From assembly GCA_963820415.1 (NCBI GenBank), contig CAWFZT010000008.1:806001-870000 (forward strand): a DNA stretch of 64,000 nt, in the 5' to 3' direction. The stretch comes from CAWFZT01 sp963820415 (GTDB taxonomy: Bacteria; Chloroflexota; Anaerolineae; Anaerolineales; Anaerolineaceae). Both the position numbers and the translations under genes were made by a program. The notes below the pieces were generated by a model, which saw nothing but the letters and a program-made list of their open reading frames with translations, was not told the DNA's origin and made no database searches. This document shows positions 16,751 through 25,007 of the stretch, in pieces. How positions within the stretch are numbered: position 1 is the first letter of the stretch; each line of letters begins with the position of its first letter.

Positions 16751-17275
16751 ATGCTCGCCACGCTGGTTTTGACCTTCGCCGGCCTGCAGGAAGATTTTCG
16801 CTCCGCGAATGTGGGGGTCTTGGGTAACAAGGTCGAGCCGTCGAGCGTGCCTTCACCCAACCTGGCATCGCGGCAGGAAAAAAACGTGCAGCTTTACCGG
16901 CGCGGCCTGTTCCCCAAAGTCATTGTCAGCGGTGGGTTGGTCAAATAAGGCTGGGGTGAAGCCCAGGTGATGGCCCAATACCTTGCCGATCACGGCGTAC
17001 CGCGCGAGGCGATTCTGGTTGACAGCGCCGGCAATAACACCTATCTGACTGCCCAGCACACCGCCGAACTGGCCAAAGCGAACGGCTTTCAAAGCTCTGT
17101 GCTGATCTCGTATTTTTACCACCTGCCCCGTGCCCGGCTGGCCTTCCAGCTGTTCAAGCTGGTCCCTGTCACTCCCGCCCATGCTGAACGCTTCGTTCCC
17201 CGCGATTTTTATTTCGGCTTGTTCCGCGAAGTCATCGCTTACCCGATCTATTGCTTACGGCCCTATGGGGAATAG
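16751..17275 (+). pseudogene. YdcF/DUF218-family protein, 5' truncated and with an in-frame stop
   Basis: The frame encodes VGVLGNKVEPSSVPSPNLASR, then LYRRGLFPKVIVSGGLVK, a TAA at 16946-16948, and in the same frame GWGEAQVMAQYLADHGVPRE, AILVDSAGNNTYLTA and a C-terminal fold that fits DUF218 (ElyC/SanA/YdcF). The family normally starts with a membrane helix; here a stop lies three codons before the first ATG, so the 5' end is lost or reduced. A single C-to-T or G-to-T change would explain the stop. The family is linked to envelope and surface-polymer functions. It converges on the ADP-ribosylglycohydrolase gene with only 3 bases between stops. Confidence 0.75.
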
Positions 17276-17278
17276 AAC

Positions 17279-18821
17279 TTAATTCGATACCCCATTGGCG
17301 GCAGTCAGCAGCGTCACTGGAATGACGCAGCGGGTGTGCCGTCCGTTGGACTTGACATCCAAAAATAGATCGTAGCGCGGCTGTGTGAGAACGCCGGGGA
17401 TAATGGAGAAATCCACTTCGGCGTTGCCGAGCAGGCCGGAGGTGTACTGCGGTAATACCAGGGTAGTCTTTGCATCCGGGGCAATAAGCCAGCCTTCGGG
17501 TAGGTGCCAGTTGAGTTCCAGCCATTGCGGGTTGGGTATGGCATTACGGAACTGCAAGTGGATCTTGACAGTCTGCCCTTCTCGGGCAACCGGCTCGCTG
17601 GAGTAATCAAGCCAGGCGGTATAAATGGGAGTTCTCATAGCGCACCGAGAAGGGTTGGCGTGCCAGCACATCCTTCTCAAAAGTACGTTCAGCTTCAGGA
17701 GATAACCGTTGCGGTGTATTGACTAGCTCGCGGCCCTCCTTGAGCTGTAGGACAAAGCCTTTCTCCGCACCGACTACATCTACATCCGCCAGGTCCATAA
17801 AGCGCGGCACCAGGCGGACGACGCGATCTGTTAAATCCTGGATGGTTTTTGGGAACATGCCCTTGCTGTCGCCCAGGTTGAGCGAGATCGTGACGATCTT
17901 CGACCCGATGGGCTCAATCCATTTTTGTGGAATACCGTCGATTCCGTGAATAATGCCCAGGGTTGCTCCAAGCGTAGCGGCGGTACAGTCTGTATCCTCA
18001 CCACATCCAACTGCAATGCACAGGCTGCGCCCGAAGTCGTCTTCGCCATAGACCCAGCCAAGGACAAAAATGGAGACATTGGCCGGAGCGTCATACCCGA
18101 CCGGCCCCCAGGGGATGTCAGTTTCGGCTCCTTCCATATAGCGAATGGCAAAATGATCCGGAACTTCGCGCAGCAGGTTCTTGCGGGCTTGCTTCCAGTC
18201 CAGACCTTTACGGTAGCTGTCGAGTACGCAGCGCACGCCGCGGGCGACACCACTGTCCTGGGGGATCCATGACAGGCCGATATCGATCAGTTTAAATCTG
18301 TCCGATTCAACAAAAGCCGCACTCTGCACAGCTGCGCAGAAAACTTCGCCGTGAACACCGTCGGTGCTGTGATCGACGACGCCGTCCTCATAGGCGTAGC
18401 GTGCGGCAATTTCCGGGTGGCCGGGCGCGAGGCAGGCCCAGATTTCGGAACGGATGAAGCAGCCGCAGCTGTCGCGATAGGGGTTGTTCATCCAACCGGA
18501 GAGCGGCGGGACGAGACCCATGCGCATGTTGTTCTTCCCCAGGCCGTATTCATTCCAACTCGGCGTGATATACGTGTGCCAGTATTCTCCCAAAATGGAA
18601 GCATTGGTGGCGCGCCCATATTTTTCGACCACGTTCAGCCAGACCAGCTGGAGATCGAGGTCATCGTTTGGCAGCGCCTCACCGCCCAGTTCCTGGGTAT
18701 AAAAATCAATTTCGACCTCGCCGCGCTGGCCTTCAAATGGCGCGCCGAGAGTGCCGCCGATGTTCTTGCCCATCCAGCAGCCCTCAACTTTTTTACGATA
18801 TTCATTCAAGTTCATCCACAT
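17279..18821 (-). CDS. ADP-ribosylglycohydrolase-family protein with a C-terminal beta domain (apparent frameshift)
   Basis: The N-terminus GCWMGKNIGGTLGAPFEG, the early acidic motif NDDLDLQLVWL and the late metal site VGCGEDTDCTAATLGATLG are those of the dimagnesium ADP-ribosylglycohydrolase fold. After about residue 395 the sequence passes to another frame near 17635: ...QPFSVRYEN then TPIYTAWLDYSSEP, continuing for about 115 residues of beta-rich sequence to 17279. The mended protein has about 514 residues. The start at 18821 follows AAAGAGGA. It is the last gene of an ABC-sugar-transporter operon, which suggests hydrolysis of an O-glycosidic or ribosyl bond in an imported compound rather than protein de-ADP-ribosylation; this is inference. 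Confidence 0.82.
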
Positions 18822-18901
18822 GTTTTTTTCCTCTTTAAGTGAGGTATGGGAATTTAGGTGTTTGTGGGGGAAGCAGCCTGCGCAAACGCCCACATACCCC
18901 A

Positions 18902-20047
18902 CTAGGGTTTACCAAATACATCCCGGATGGCTTCCAGGTATTTCATGCCGTGGCGTTGGTCCGGCTCCAGGTAGCTGCCTTCGGTCCATTCATTCCATGC
19001 GTTGATCGTAAGGATCTTCTGTTTCATCCCGCTGGCATCCATGCGCACTTTGATCGCTTTCAGTGCAGAGCAAAAAGCCTCAGGTGTGTTGCCTGTCAGG
19101 ATAGGCGTGAAGGGATAACCTGCGTCGAGAAAGACTTCCGATTGAACTGTGCGTGGACTGGAATCCCAGCCCATGGTAGCGTTGGGGTAATAGGGGAGAT
19201 CGACCTGCTGGACTGCCTTCGCCCAATATTGCATGTAGTTGTCAAATACCCAGGTGTAATCTGTCTCCGGGAAGGTGACCAGCGGTACGTGGTGGATCCA
19301 TACATAAGAGGTGACGCTGTCGAAGCCGAGTGTGTGCATCAGGCAGTTCGGATCGCGGACTTCTGTCTCGCCAGGCAGGATAACGCGGTTCCACAGCACC
19401 TGGTTGAGATGCAGATCCGGAAAGCCCGCGGCCTGGGTGAGGGTGCGGAAATCAGCCAGCGCAGCGCGGGTAAGTTCGACCCCGCCCATGCCCTCGATCA
19501 GCGCGGATAGATCGTAGACTGAGAAATAGGGCGCGCCGCTGATCTTCCAGTATGATGGGTGCTTGAAGTAACGCTCGATGCAATACGAGACCACCGTATC
19601 AAACGTCTGGCGAGTTACCGGCCCGGGGTAAAGCAAGCGGTGATCCTGCCGGCGGCATTCGTTAAGTTTAGCCGGGTGGATATCAACCCAGTTGTGATTA
19701 GCCCACATCAGCGCGAATTTAAGACGCCGGTTGTTGGCTGCCCCCATGAACCCCTGTTCAAGCCCGCGCTCGATAAAGGGTCCGTCATTATACCAATACC
19801 AGTCGAAGATAAACGCGTCCACCCCGTGATCAGCCGCAGCGCCGATCTTGCGCGCCATCACCGCCGGGTCGGCTTCATCCTCGTATCCCCAGACCGGAAC
19901 GCGAGGCTGGTAGTGCTGTGGGTAGCGCGGGCAGGCACGCTTGACGACCTCCCATTCTGTCCAGCCTTCGCCGTGCACCTGCGCATTGCGCGGGTCGGAA
20001 TGATAATTGGGGAAATAGTAGACGGCTATCTGATAGGGATCTGTCAA
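18902..20047 (-). CDS. WbsX-family protein (GH99-like putative glycan enzyme)
   Basis: The 381 residues show the WbsX signature: AVYYFPNYHSDP near the N-terminus, GEGWTEWEVVKRA, FDWYWYNDGPFIE, LMWANHNW and, near the end, TINAWNEWTEGSYLEPD. The family has a TIM-barrel fold related to GH99 and occurs in polysaccharide gene clusters, where it has been called a glycosyltransferase although several relatives look like endo-acting hydrolases. No signal peptide is seen, so it should act in the cytoplasm on imported oligosaccharide. It sits between the URO-D-like and ADP-ribosylglycohydrolase genes in the transporter operon. Confidence 0.88.
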   Translation of the reverse strand: MTDPYQIAVYYFPNYHSDPRNAQVHGEGWTEWEVVKRACPRYPQHYQPRVPVWGYEDEADPAVMARKIGAAADHGVDAFIFDWYWYNDGPFIERGLEQGFMGAANNRRLKFALMWANHNWVDIHPAKLNECRRQDHRLLYPGPVTRQTFDTVVSYCIERYFKHPSYWKISGAPYFSVYDLSALIEGMGGVELTRAALADFRTLTQAAGFPDLHLNQVLWNRVILPGETEVRDPNCLMHTLGFDSVTSYVWIHHVPLVTFPETDYTWVFDNYMQYWAKAVQQVDLPYYPNATMGWDSSPRTVQSEVFLDAGYPFTPILTGNTPEAFCSALKAIKVRMDASGMKQKILTINAWNEWTEGSYLEPDQRHGMKYLEAIRDVFGKP

Positions 20048-20124
20048 GGTTTTACCTCAACTTAGGGGATGAGTGCCGCGCAGTTTGAGCCTCGTAAGCT
20101 GCGCCTTAAGTCAGCAGTTATCGT

Positions 20125-21246
20125 TTAGAGCCTGCCCGCCAGCAGATCCTGTTTGCGCTGCATGTAGTAGATGAAGTTCTGAAACGGCACATCCGGCGGG
20201 ACGGTGTGATCGACGGTTGGGATAAAACCACCTTCCTCGATCAGCGGGATAAAAGATCGCAGGTGCGCGTCGATTTTCTCGCAGGTGGTTGCCAGAACGC
20301 GTTTATCCACCCCGCCCCACAGGCGCAGCGAGCGGCCAAACTTTTTGCGCAGACGGATGGGGTCCTGGTCAGCCGTGCGCTCCATCGGCCAGATCCCGTC
20401 GATCCCGGCATCCAGGAAGTAAGGGATCAAAACCTCGGGGTTGCCGTCGGTGTCGATCATCACATAGCGCACGCTGTGGCTCTTGTAAAACTCGACCACG
20501 CGCTTGAGGCGCGGGAAGATAAACTTCCGGTAGGTCTTCGGGCTAAGCAGGGGGCCGTTTTTCATCGAAAGGTCTTCGTTAAGGAAGATGTAATCCACGC
20601 TGGTTTGTTCGAGGAAGGGGCGGGCCGCTTCGATCAGGAAATCCGCATGGGTTTCAATGATGTCGTGCATCAAGTCGGGCTGGTCATACCAGGCATAGGA
20701 GAGATTCTCGGTGCCCATCAATTCACGAGATAACCAATAAAAGCCGAGCGTGGAGCAGTTCGGGCCGAAGATCAGGGGGTGCATGCGCTTGCGCCAACCT
20801 TCGACGCGTGTGGTTTTCCAGTTTGGCTCAAAACGGGTCAGGCTGCACGGGTTATAGCGCTTCTTGACCACTTTCCAGTCCTCCATCGTTTTGACCGGAA
20901 AATCGATATACTGGTCCATCGACATCCGCGACCGCCCGACCGAGCCTTCTTTCAGCGCCCGGCGCAAGATGCCTTTTTCATCACGGAATGTAACGGTCCG
21001 CTCGTCTTCTTCCAGCTCTTCGTATTCAAACGGCGGGAACATGTCGGCAGTAAAGCGGATGAACTCGCGCGGGTCCATGCCCAGGCTCTCTTCGCCAGAG
21101 AACCAGTCCCAATGGAAGGCATGCACATCCAGACTTTCCTGCTCCCAGCGGTCTATCGTCTGCGGCCAAACCCCGGCCTCCCAGTTGGGAACCTGGTCTA
21201 CGGGTTGGTATTCCATCACGTTGAGAAAGCGTTCGAGGTAATTCAT
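20125..21246 (-). CDS. Uroporphyrinogen decarboxylase-fold protein of a sugar-transport operon
   Basis: The 373-residue protein starts MNYLERFLNVMEYQPVDQVP, the usual beginning of URO-D/methyltransferase-fold proteins (often ...RPDRVP), and contains YVMIDTDGNPEVLIPYFLDA and LWGGVDKRVLA. A heme-pathway role is unlikely, as it lacks a heme gene context and lies 8 bases after a sugar ABC permease gene. Members in such operons have unknown chemistry; the fold is shared with corrinoid methyltransferases. The start at 21246 was preferred over an upstream in-frame ATG that lies inside the permease gene. Confidence 0.8.
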   Translation of the reverse strand: MNYLERFLNVMEYQPVDQVPNWEAGVWPQTIDRWEQESLDVHAFHWDWFSGEESLGMDPREFIRFTADMFPPFEYEELEEDERTVTFRDEKGILRRALKEGSVGRSRMSMDQYIDFPVKTMEDWKVVKKRYNPCSLTRFEPNWKTTRVEGWRKRMHPLIFGPNCSTLGFYWLSRELMGTENLSYAWYDQPDLMHDIIETHADFLIEAARPFLEQTSVDYIFLNEDLSMKNGPLLSPKTYRKFIFPRLKRVVEFYKSHSVRYVMIDTDGNPEVLIPYFLDAGIDGIWPMERTADQDPIRLRKKFGRSLRLWGGVDKRVLATTCEKIDAHLRSFIPLIEEGGFIPTVDHTVPPDVPFQNFIYYMQRKQDLLAGRL

Positions 21247-21254
21247 GCTGTTTC

Positions 21255-22160
21255 CTATTTTTCTACACCTGTCACCACCACGCCCTGGATGTACAGGCGC
21301 TGGAAGGAGAAGAACAGGATGACGCAAGGCAACAGGGTCATCATGGCGCAGGCCATCAGCCGCGGGTAATCGACCACGCCGGGGTTCTGGGTCTGGAACA
21401 TGCGCATGCCCAGGCTGACCGGGAAATTCAATTGCGAGCGCAGATAAACCAGGGGGTAGATCAGGTCGTTCCAGTAGTAGAAGAACGCGAAGATCGAAAC
21501 GGTGGCGATGATCGGTTTGGACATGGGCATGAAGATTTGCAAGAAGATACGGAAAGTGTTGCAGCCGTCGATGCGGGCCGCATCTTCCAGCTCTCTGGGG
21601 ATGCCCATAAAGAACTGCCGGAAGAGGAAGATGAAGAAAGCATTGCCGAAAAAGGATGGGACGATGATGGGCAAGTAGGTATCCGTCCAGCCAATCGCAT
21701 TAAACATGATGAAATGCGGGATGATGACCACCCAGGTGGGCAACATCAGGGTCGTCAGCATCACGAAGAACAAAAAATTACGCCCAGGGAAACGCAGGCG
21801 GGCAAAGCCAAACCCGACGATTGAGCTGCTGACCAGGCTGCCGATAATCCCACCGGTTGAGAGCACAACGCTGTTGCTTAGAAAGCGTGCAAATGGGATC
21901 TTTACGAAAACATCCAGGTAGTTCGTCCAGACCAGCCGGCTTGGGATCCACTAAATCGGCCAGGTTTGCACCTCGTCGATCGTTTTCAAGCTGGTGCTCA
22001 ACATCCAAAAAAAGGGGATCATCAAAACGATGGCCCCCGCAATCAGCACCAGGTAGACCAGGGTAACCCGGATCCTGTGCGACCATTTCACCCCGATTCG
22101 AGATGTTTTTATTTCATGTTTTGAGGATGAAGCAGGGGTTGCTTTTTGTGTGATAGTCAT
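21255..22160 (-). CDS. ABC sugar transporter permease, MalG/LacG type (in-frame TAG)
   Basis: The N-terminal part has a cytoplasmic tail, one membrane span (VTLVYLVLIAGAIVLMIPFF) and WMLSTSLKT. A TAG follows ...VQTWPI at 21951-21953, and the same frame then continues WIPSRLVWTNYLDVF with four further spans and the EAA-type loop (ELEDAARIDGCNTFRIFLQI) to a normal MalG-like end. The whole is 301 residues, a full-length permease, so the TAG replaces a sense codon (CAG would be one change away). Sequencing error, a recent mutation or readthrough could each explain it. It forms the membrane channel together with the adjacent MalF-type permease. Confidence 0.85.
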
Positions 22161-22183
22161 GGTTCTCTCCTCCTTCTCTCCGT

Positions 22184-23083
22184 TTATTTCTCGCCCGCGT
22201 AATAAACCCAGCGGCGGGAAGTAGACATGACAAATAGGGTTAAGGATGCGATCAGGATAAATAGAATCCAGGCAATCGTAGAAGCATAACCAAACTGCAA
22301 GGACCTGAATGAAGTCAGATAGATGTTGAGGCCGAAGAAGAAAGTGCGGTAGTTTGGCCCGCCGGATGTCATGATATAGGAAGTTTCAAAAGTCTGGAAT
22401 GCACCGATCAGGCCGGTGACGAGATTGAATAAGATGGTCGGCGTCAGCAGGGGCAGGGTAATGTGGAAGAAACGCTGGATGGTATTAGCCCCATCAATGG
22501 TCGCCGATTCGGTCAGCTCTGTGGGGATCGCCTGGAGGCCGGCAAGGTAGACGATCATGGTACCGCCCACACCCCAAAGCGCCATTAAGATAAACGAGAC
22601 CATGACCCAATTTTGGTCCACCAACCAACCAATCTTGGCGATGCCAAACCAACTTAATATGGCATTCAATACTCCAAACTGTTTATTGAAGACAAACAGC
22701 CACAGTAGAGAAACCGCCACACCCGTGGTGACCGCAGGCAGGTAATAAATGCCGCGGAAGGTCAGAATGCCTCGCACCTTTTGATTCATTAAGATGGCGA
22801 TGGTCAGACCGATCACCAGGCTGAGCGGCAGGAAGCCGCCGACGAATTGAAATGTTGCGCGGATAGAATCGATAATCCGGGGATCCTGGGTAAACAAATA
22901 CTGGTAATTTTCAAAGCCGACGAATTTGGGCAGGCCAGAGCCGTCATAATTCGTCAGGCTCAGATAAAGAGAAGCCAGCAAGGGGCCAAACCGGAACAGG
23001 ATATACCCCAGGATCCAGGGTAAGATGAATAAATAACCTTCAAATGCCTCGCGCCGCGCCATTTTGGACACATGGGTGGCCAT
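22184..23083 (-). CDS. ABC sugar transporter permease, MalF/UgpA type
   Basis: This is a 299-residue membrane protein with six predicted spans and the conserved EAA loop ELTESATIDGANTIQRFFHIT, which contacts the ATPase subunit. The MARREAFEGYLFILPWILGY start of the first span is typical of the UgpA/MalF branch. The start at 23083 follows a strong AAAGGAGG; an upstream in-frame ATG at 23116 would put the ribosome binding site inside the gene. No ATPase gene is present nearby, so a shared MsmX-type ATPase encoded elsewhere probably energises the system. Confidence 0.92.
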   Translation of the reverse strand: MATHVSKMARREAFEGYLFILPWILGYILFRFGPLLASLYLSLTNYDGSGLPKFVGFENYQYLFTQDPRIIDSIRATFQFVGGFLPLSLVIGLTIAILMNQKVRGILTFRGIYYLPAVTTGVAVSLLWLFVFNKQFGVLNAILSWFGIAKIGWLVDQNWVMVSFILMALWGVGGTMIVYLAGLQAIPTELTESATIDGANTIQRFFHITLPLLTPTILFNLVTGLIGAFQTFETSYIMTSGGPNYRTFFFGLNIYLTSFRSLQFGYASTIAWILFILIASLTLFVMSTSRRWVYYAGEK

Positions 23084-23141
23084 ATTTCCTCCTTTTCTAC
23101 TGAAATGCAGCGGCATTAAGGATAGCGCATTTTATAGAAAA

Positions 23142-23182
23142 ATGTGGTACGCAGCGGCAATAAGCATGGCTGCGTACCACAT
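23142..23182 (-). terminator. Hairpin with T-run between binding-protein and permease genes
   Basis: ATGTGGTACGCAGC (23142-23155) and its exact complement (23169-23182) make a 14-bp stem with a 13-nt loop. On the minus strand the stem is followed by TTTTTCT. The position just after the solute-binding protein gene fits partial termination or 3'-end protection, raising binding protein over permeases. Confidence 0.7.
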
Positions 23183-23246
23183 ACACTCACATTACCGATG
23201 GGTCTATTCCTCGAATATACCAGTAACTGGTAACCAACGGCCTAAA

Positions 23247-24614
23247 TTAGGACTGCTGTTTGGCCAGTCGGTTGACCTCATCCTCAAAGGCCTTGAGGAC
23301 GGTGGCGGGGTCGTCATCGGTAACCCCGTTAACCAGCGGGTCAACCGAGTTGTTCCATGCGTTTTCAAATCCCTTCCAGAAGGTCGGGAAGACTTCGGCG
23401 TTGGCGATTTCCATCTGCTTCGAGAAGACCTGGACGTTCTTCGGGGGCAGGTCGCCCTTAGCGGCGACTTCGTTCCAGCGTGTGGCTGAAGATTTGCGAC
23501 CGGGGATCGAGCGCAGCGGGTCAGAGATCAGGACGTTAGTCGATTCAGTGCTGGTGAGGAACTTATTCCATTTCCAGGCCGCTTCGACATTCTTCGTGTT
23601 AGCGGCAATACCCCAGGCGCCGCCGGCTGCGTTAATGCAGGATTTCCCATCGTTCGAGGTGGGCATGGCCGTGCAGTCGAAATCGAACTTGTCCTTAATG
23701 ATTGCGCGCTCAGAGACGGTTGCCCATGATCCCTGGAACGACATGGGGATGATGGCTGCCCCGAATGGATCGACGCCGGACGGTGTGGCGCCGGTTTCAG
23801 GGAACAGGCCTTCCTTGCGGCGGGCAATGAAGTACTTAAGGCAGTCAGCATTTTCTTTCGAGTTGATCACACAGGAAGACAGGTCTTCTGAGAAGACTTT
23901 CCCGCCCCAACCATAGAACAGGCCGAGGAAAACCCAGTCCCAGGTGTACATCACCATGCCCCAGTTTGTGAAATTGCCTGAGCTGTCTTTCTTGATGAAT
24001 TTCGTAGCCAAACTGGCCAGCTCATCCCATTTCCAGCTGGCGGGCGGCAGCGAAACACCGGCATTCTCGAACATGTTTTTGTTGTAATAGATACCGATGT
24101 TTGAAAAGTCATAGGGCAGCGCGTAGAGCTGGCCCTTATAAGTCATCTGGGCTACTTCCGCAGGCCAGAAGTCAGCGACATTGACTTCAGCCGCATCGGC
24201 AGCAATTAGATTGGCCAGGCTCATCGTCCATCCCTTGCTGGCGTAAGCGTATATATCATAGGTGCGGGTGTACCATACGTCGGGGAGCTGTTTGCTGGCG
24301 CCCTGGGTATTGATGGAATCGTAGAATGCGTTTCCATCGGCAATATCCAGGTGATCGATCTTGATGTTAGGATCTTTGGCCTTGAAGTTCTCGATAACCT
24401 GGGTGAATAAGGGCATGTCTGCTTCACCGTGGTTGGTGACAAAGCGCAGTGTTACCGGACCACTCGCTGGAGGCGCGGCAATGGTTGGTATAACTTCTGT
24501 AGACTTTACCTCGGTGGGTTTTGCGGCTGGAGTACAAGACACAAATAGGGCGCTTGCCCCAACGACGGCCGCACCCCTCAGAAAATCGCGGCGAGACAGG
24601 TTGGTTTTTTTCAT
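23247..24614 (-). CDS. ABC transporter extracellular solute-binding lipoprotein (family 1)
   Basis: The 455-residue protein starts MKKTNLSRRDFLRGAAVVG, a twin-arginine-like signal, and has a lipobox Cys in ALFVSC, so it is probably a Tat- or Sec-exported lipoprotein. The body fits family 1 carbohydrate-binding proteins: FVTNHGEADMPLF, YDINTQ-like and ALPYDFSNIGIYYNKNMFENAG segments, and MSFQGSWATVSE. It captures a sugar or oligosaccharide for the two downstream permeases. A CAGGAGA site precedes the ATG. First gene of the operon running to 17279. Confidence 0.93.
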   Translation of the reverse strand: MKKTNLSRRDFLRGAAVVGASALFVSCTPAAKPTEVKSTEVIPTIAAPPASGPVTLRFVTNHGEADMPLFTQVIENFKAKDPNIKIDHLDIADGNAFYDSINTQGASKQLPDVWYTRTYDIYAYASKGWTMSLANLIAADAAEVNVADFWPAEVAQMTYKGQLYALPYDFSNIGIYYNKNMFENAGVSLPPASWKWDELASLATKFIKKDSSGNFTNWGMVMYTWDWVFLGLFYGWGGKVFSEDLSSCVINSKENADCLKYFIARRKEGLFPETGATPSGVDPFGAAIIPMSFQGSWATVSERAIIKDKFDFDCTAMPTSNDGKSCINAAGGAWGIAANTKNVEAAWKWNKFLTSTESTNVLISDPLRSIPGRKSSATRWNEVAAKGDLPPKNVQVFSKQMEIANAEVFPTFWKGFENAWNNSVDPLVNGVTDDDPATVLKAFEDEVNRLAKQQS

Positions 24615-25007
24615 TTTATTTCTCCTGGTTGCTAAACTTTGAATACACGGATTTTTTTACAACGACCCCTCAAATCTGTTCAACGGAGAAGTCCTCTCCG
24701 ATCTTCCATAGTTGAAATGCATTCAGACTGCCGGAAACATGAAAAGGAAACCAATAAAGGATTCAACTGATAAAATCATTCAGATAGCGCTCATTGATGC
24801 CATACAGTCAGCACGATGTCGATCAGTTGGGTATTAAGATAATTGTATCGCTGCGCAACGGGCTGGATTCGTGATTCCGGCCAAAATCCGGCCAAAACCA
24901 GGACAGAAATTTATTATAATAGGCAATGTCCGGAACCAGTGTAACACAACCCGTCCGTCCAACGCTCACTTTGAAGATTTTTAATTGGGTATGAGCCCGT
25001 ATTATTT
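24615..25007. other. Divergent intergenic region with operator-like elements
   Basis: No gene is seen. The region must hold the promoter of the transporter operon (minus) and of the receiver gene (plus). CGGAGA (24684-24689) and TCTCCG (24695-24700) form a short inverted repeat on the transporter side, a possible operator. A direct repeat GGCCAAAA occurs twice near 24878-24895, and TTATAATAGG near 24913 offers a -10 element for the plus-strand gene. Confidence 0.45.

Noticed and set aside
20125..21246. hemE (true uroporphyrinogen decarboxylase)
   Set aside because: The gene lies inside a sugar-transport operon, and the sequence diverges from HemE beyond the general fold motifs.
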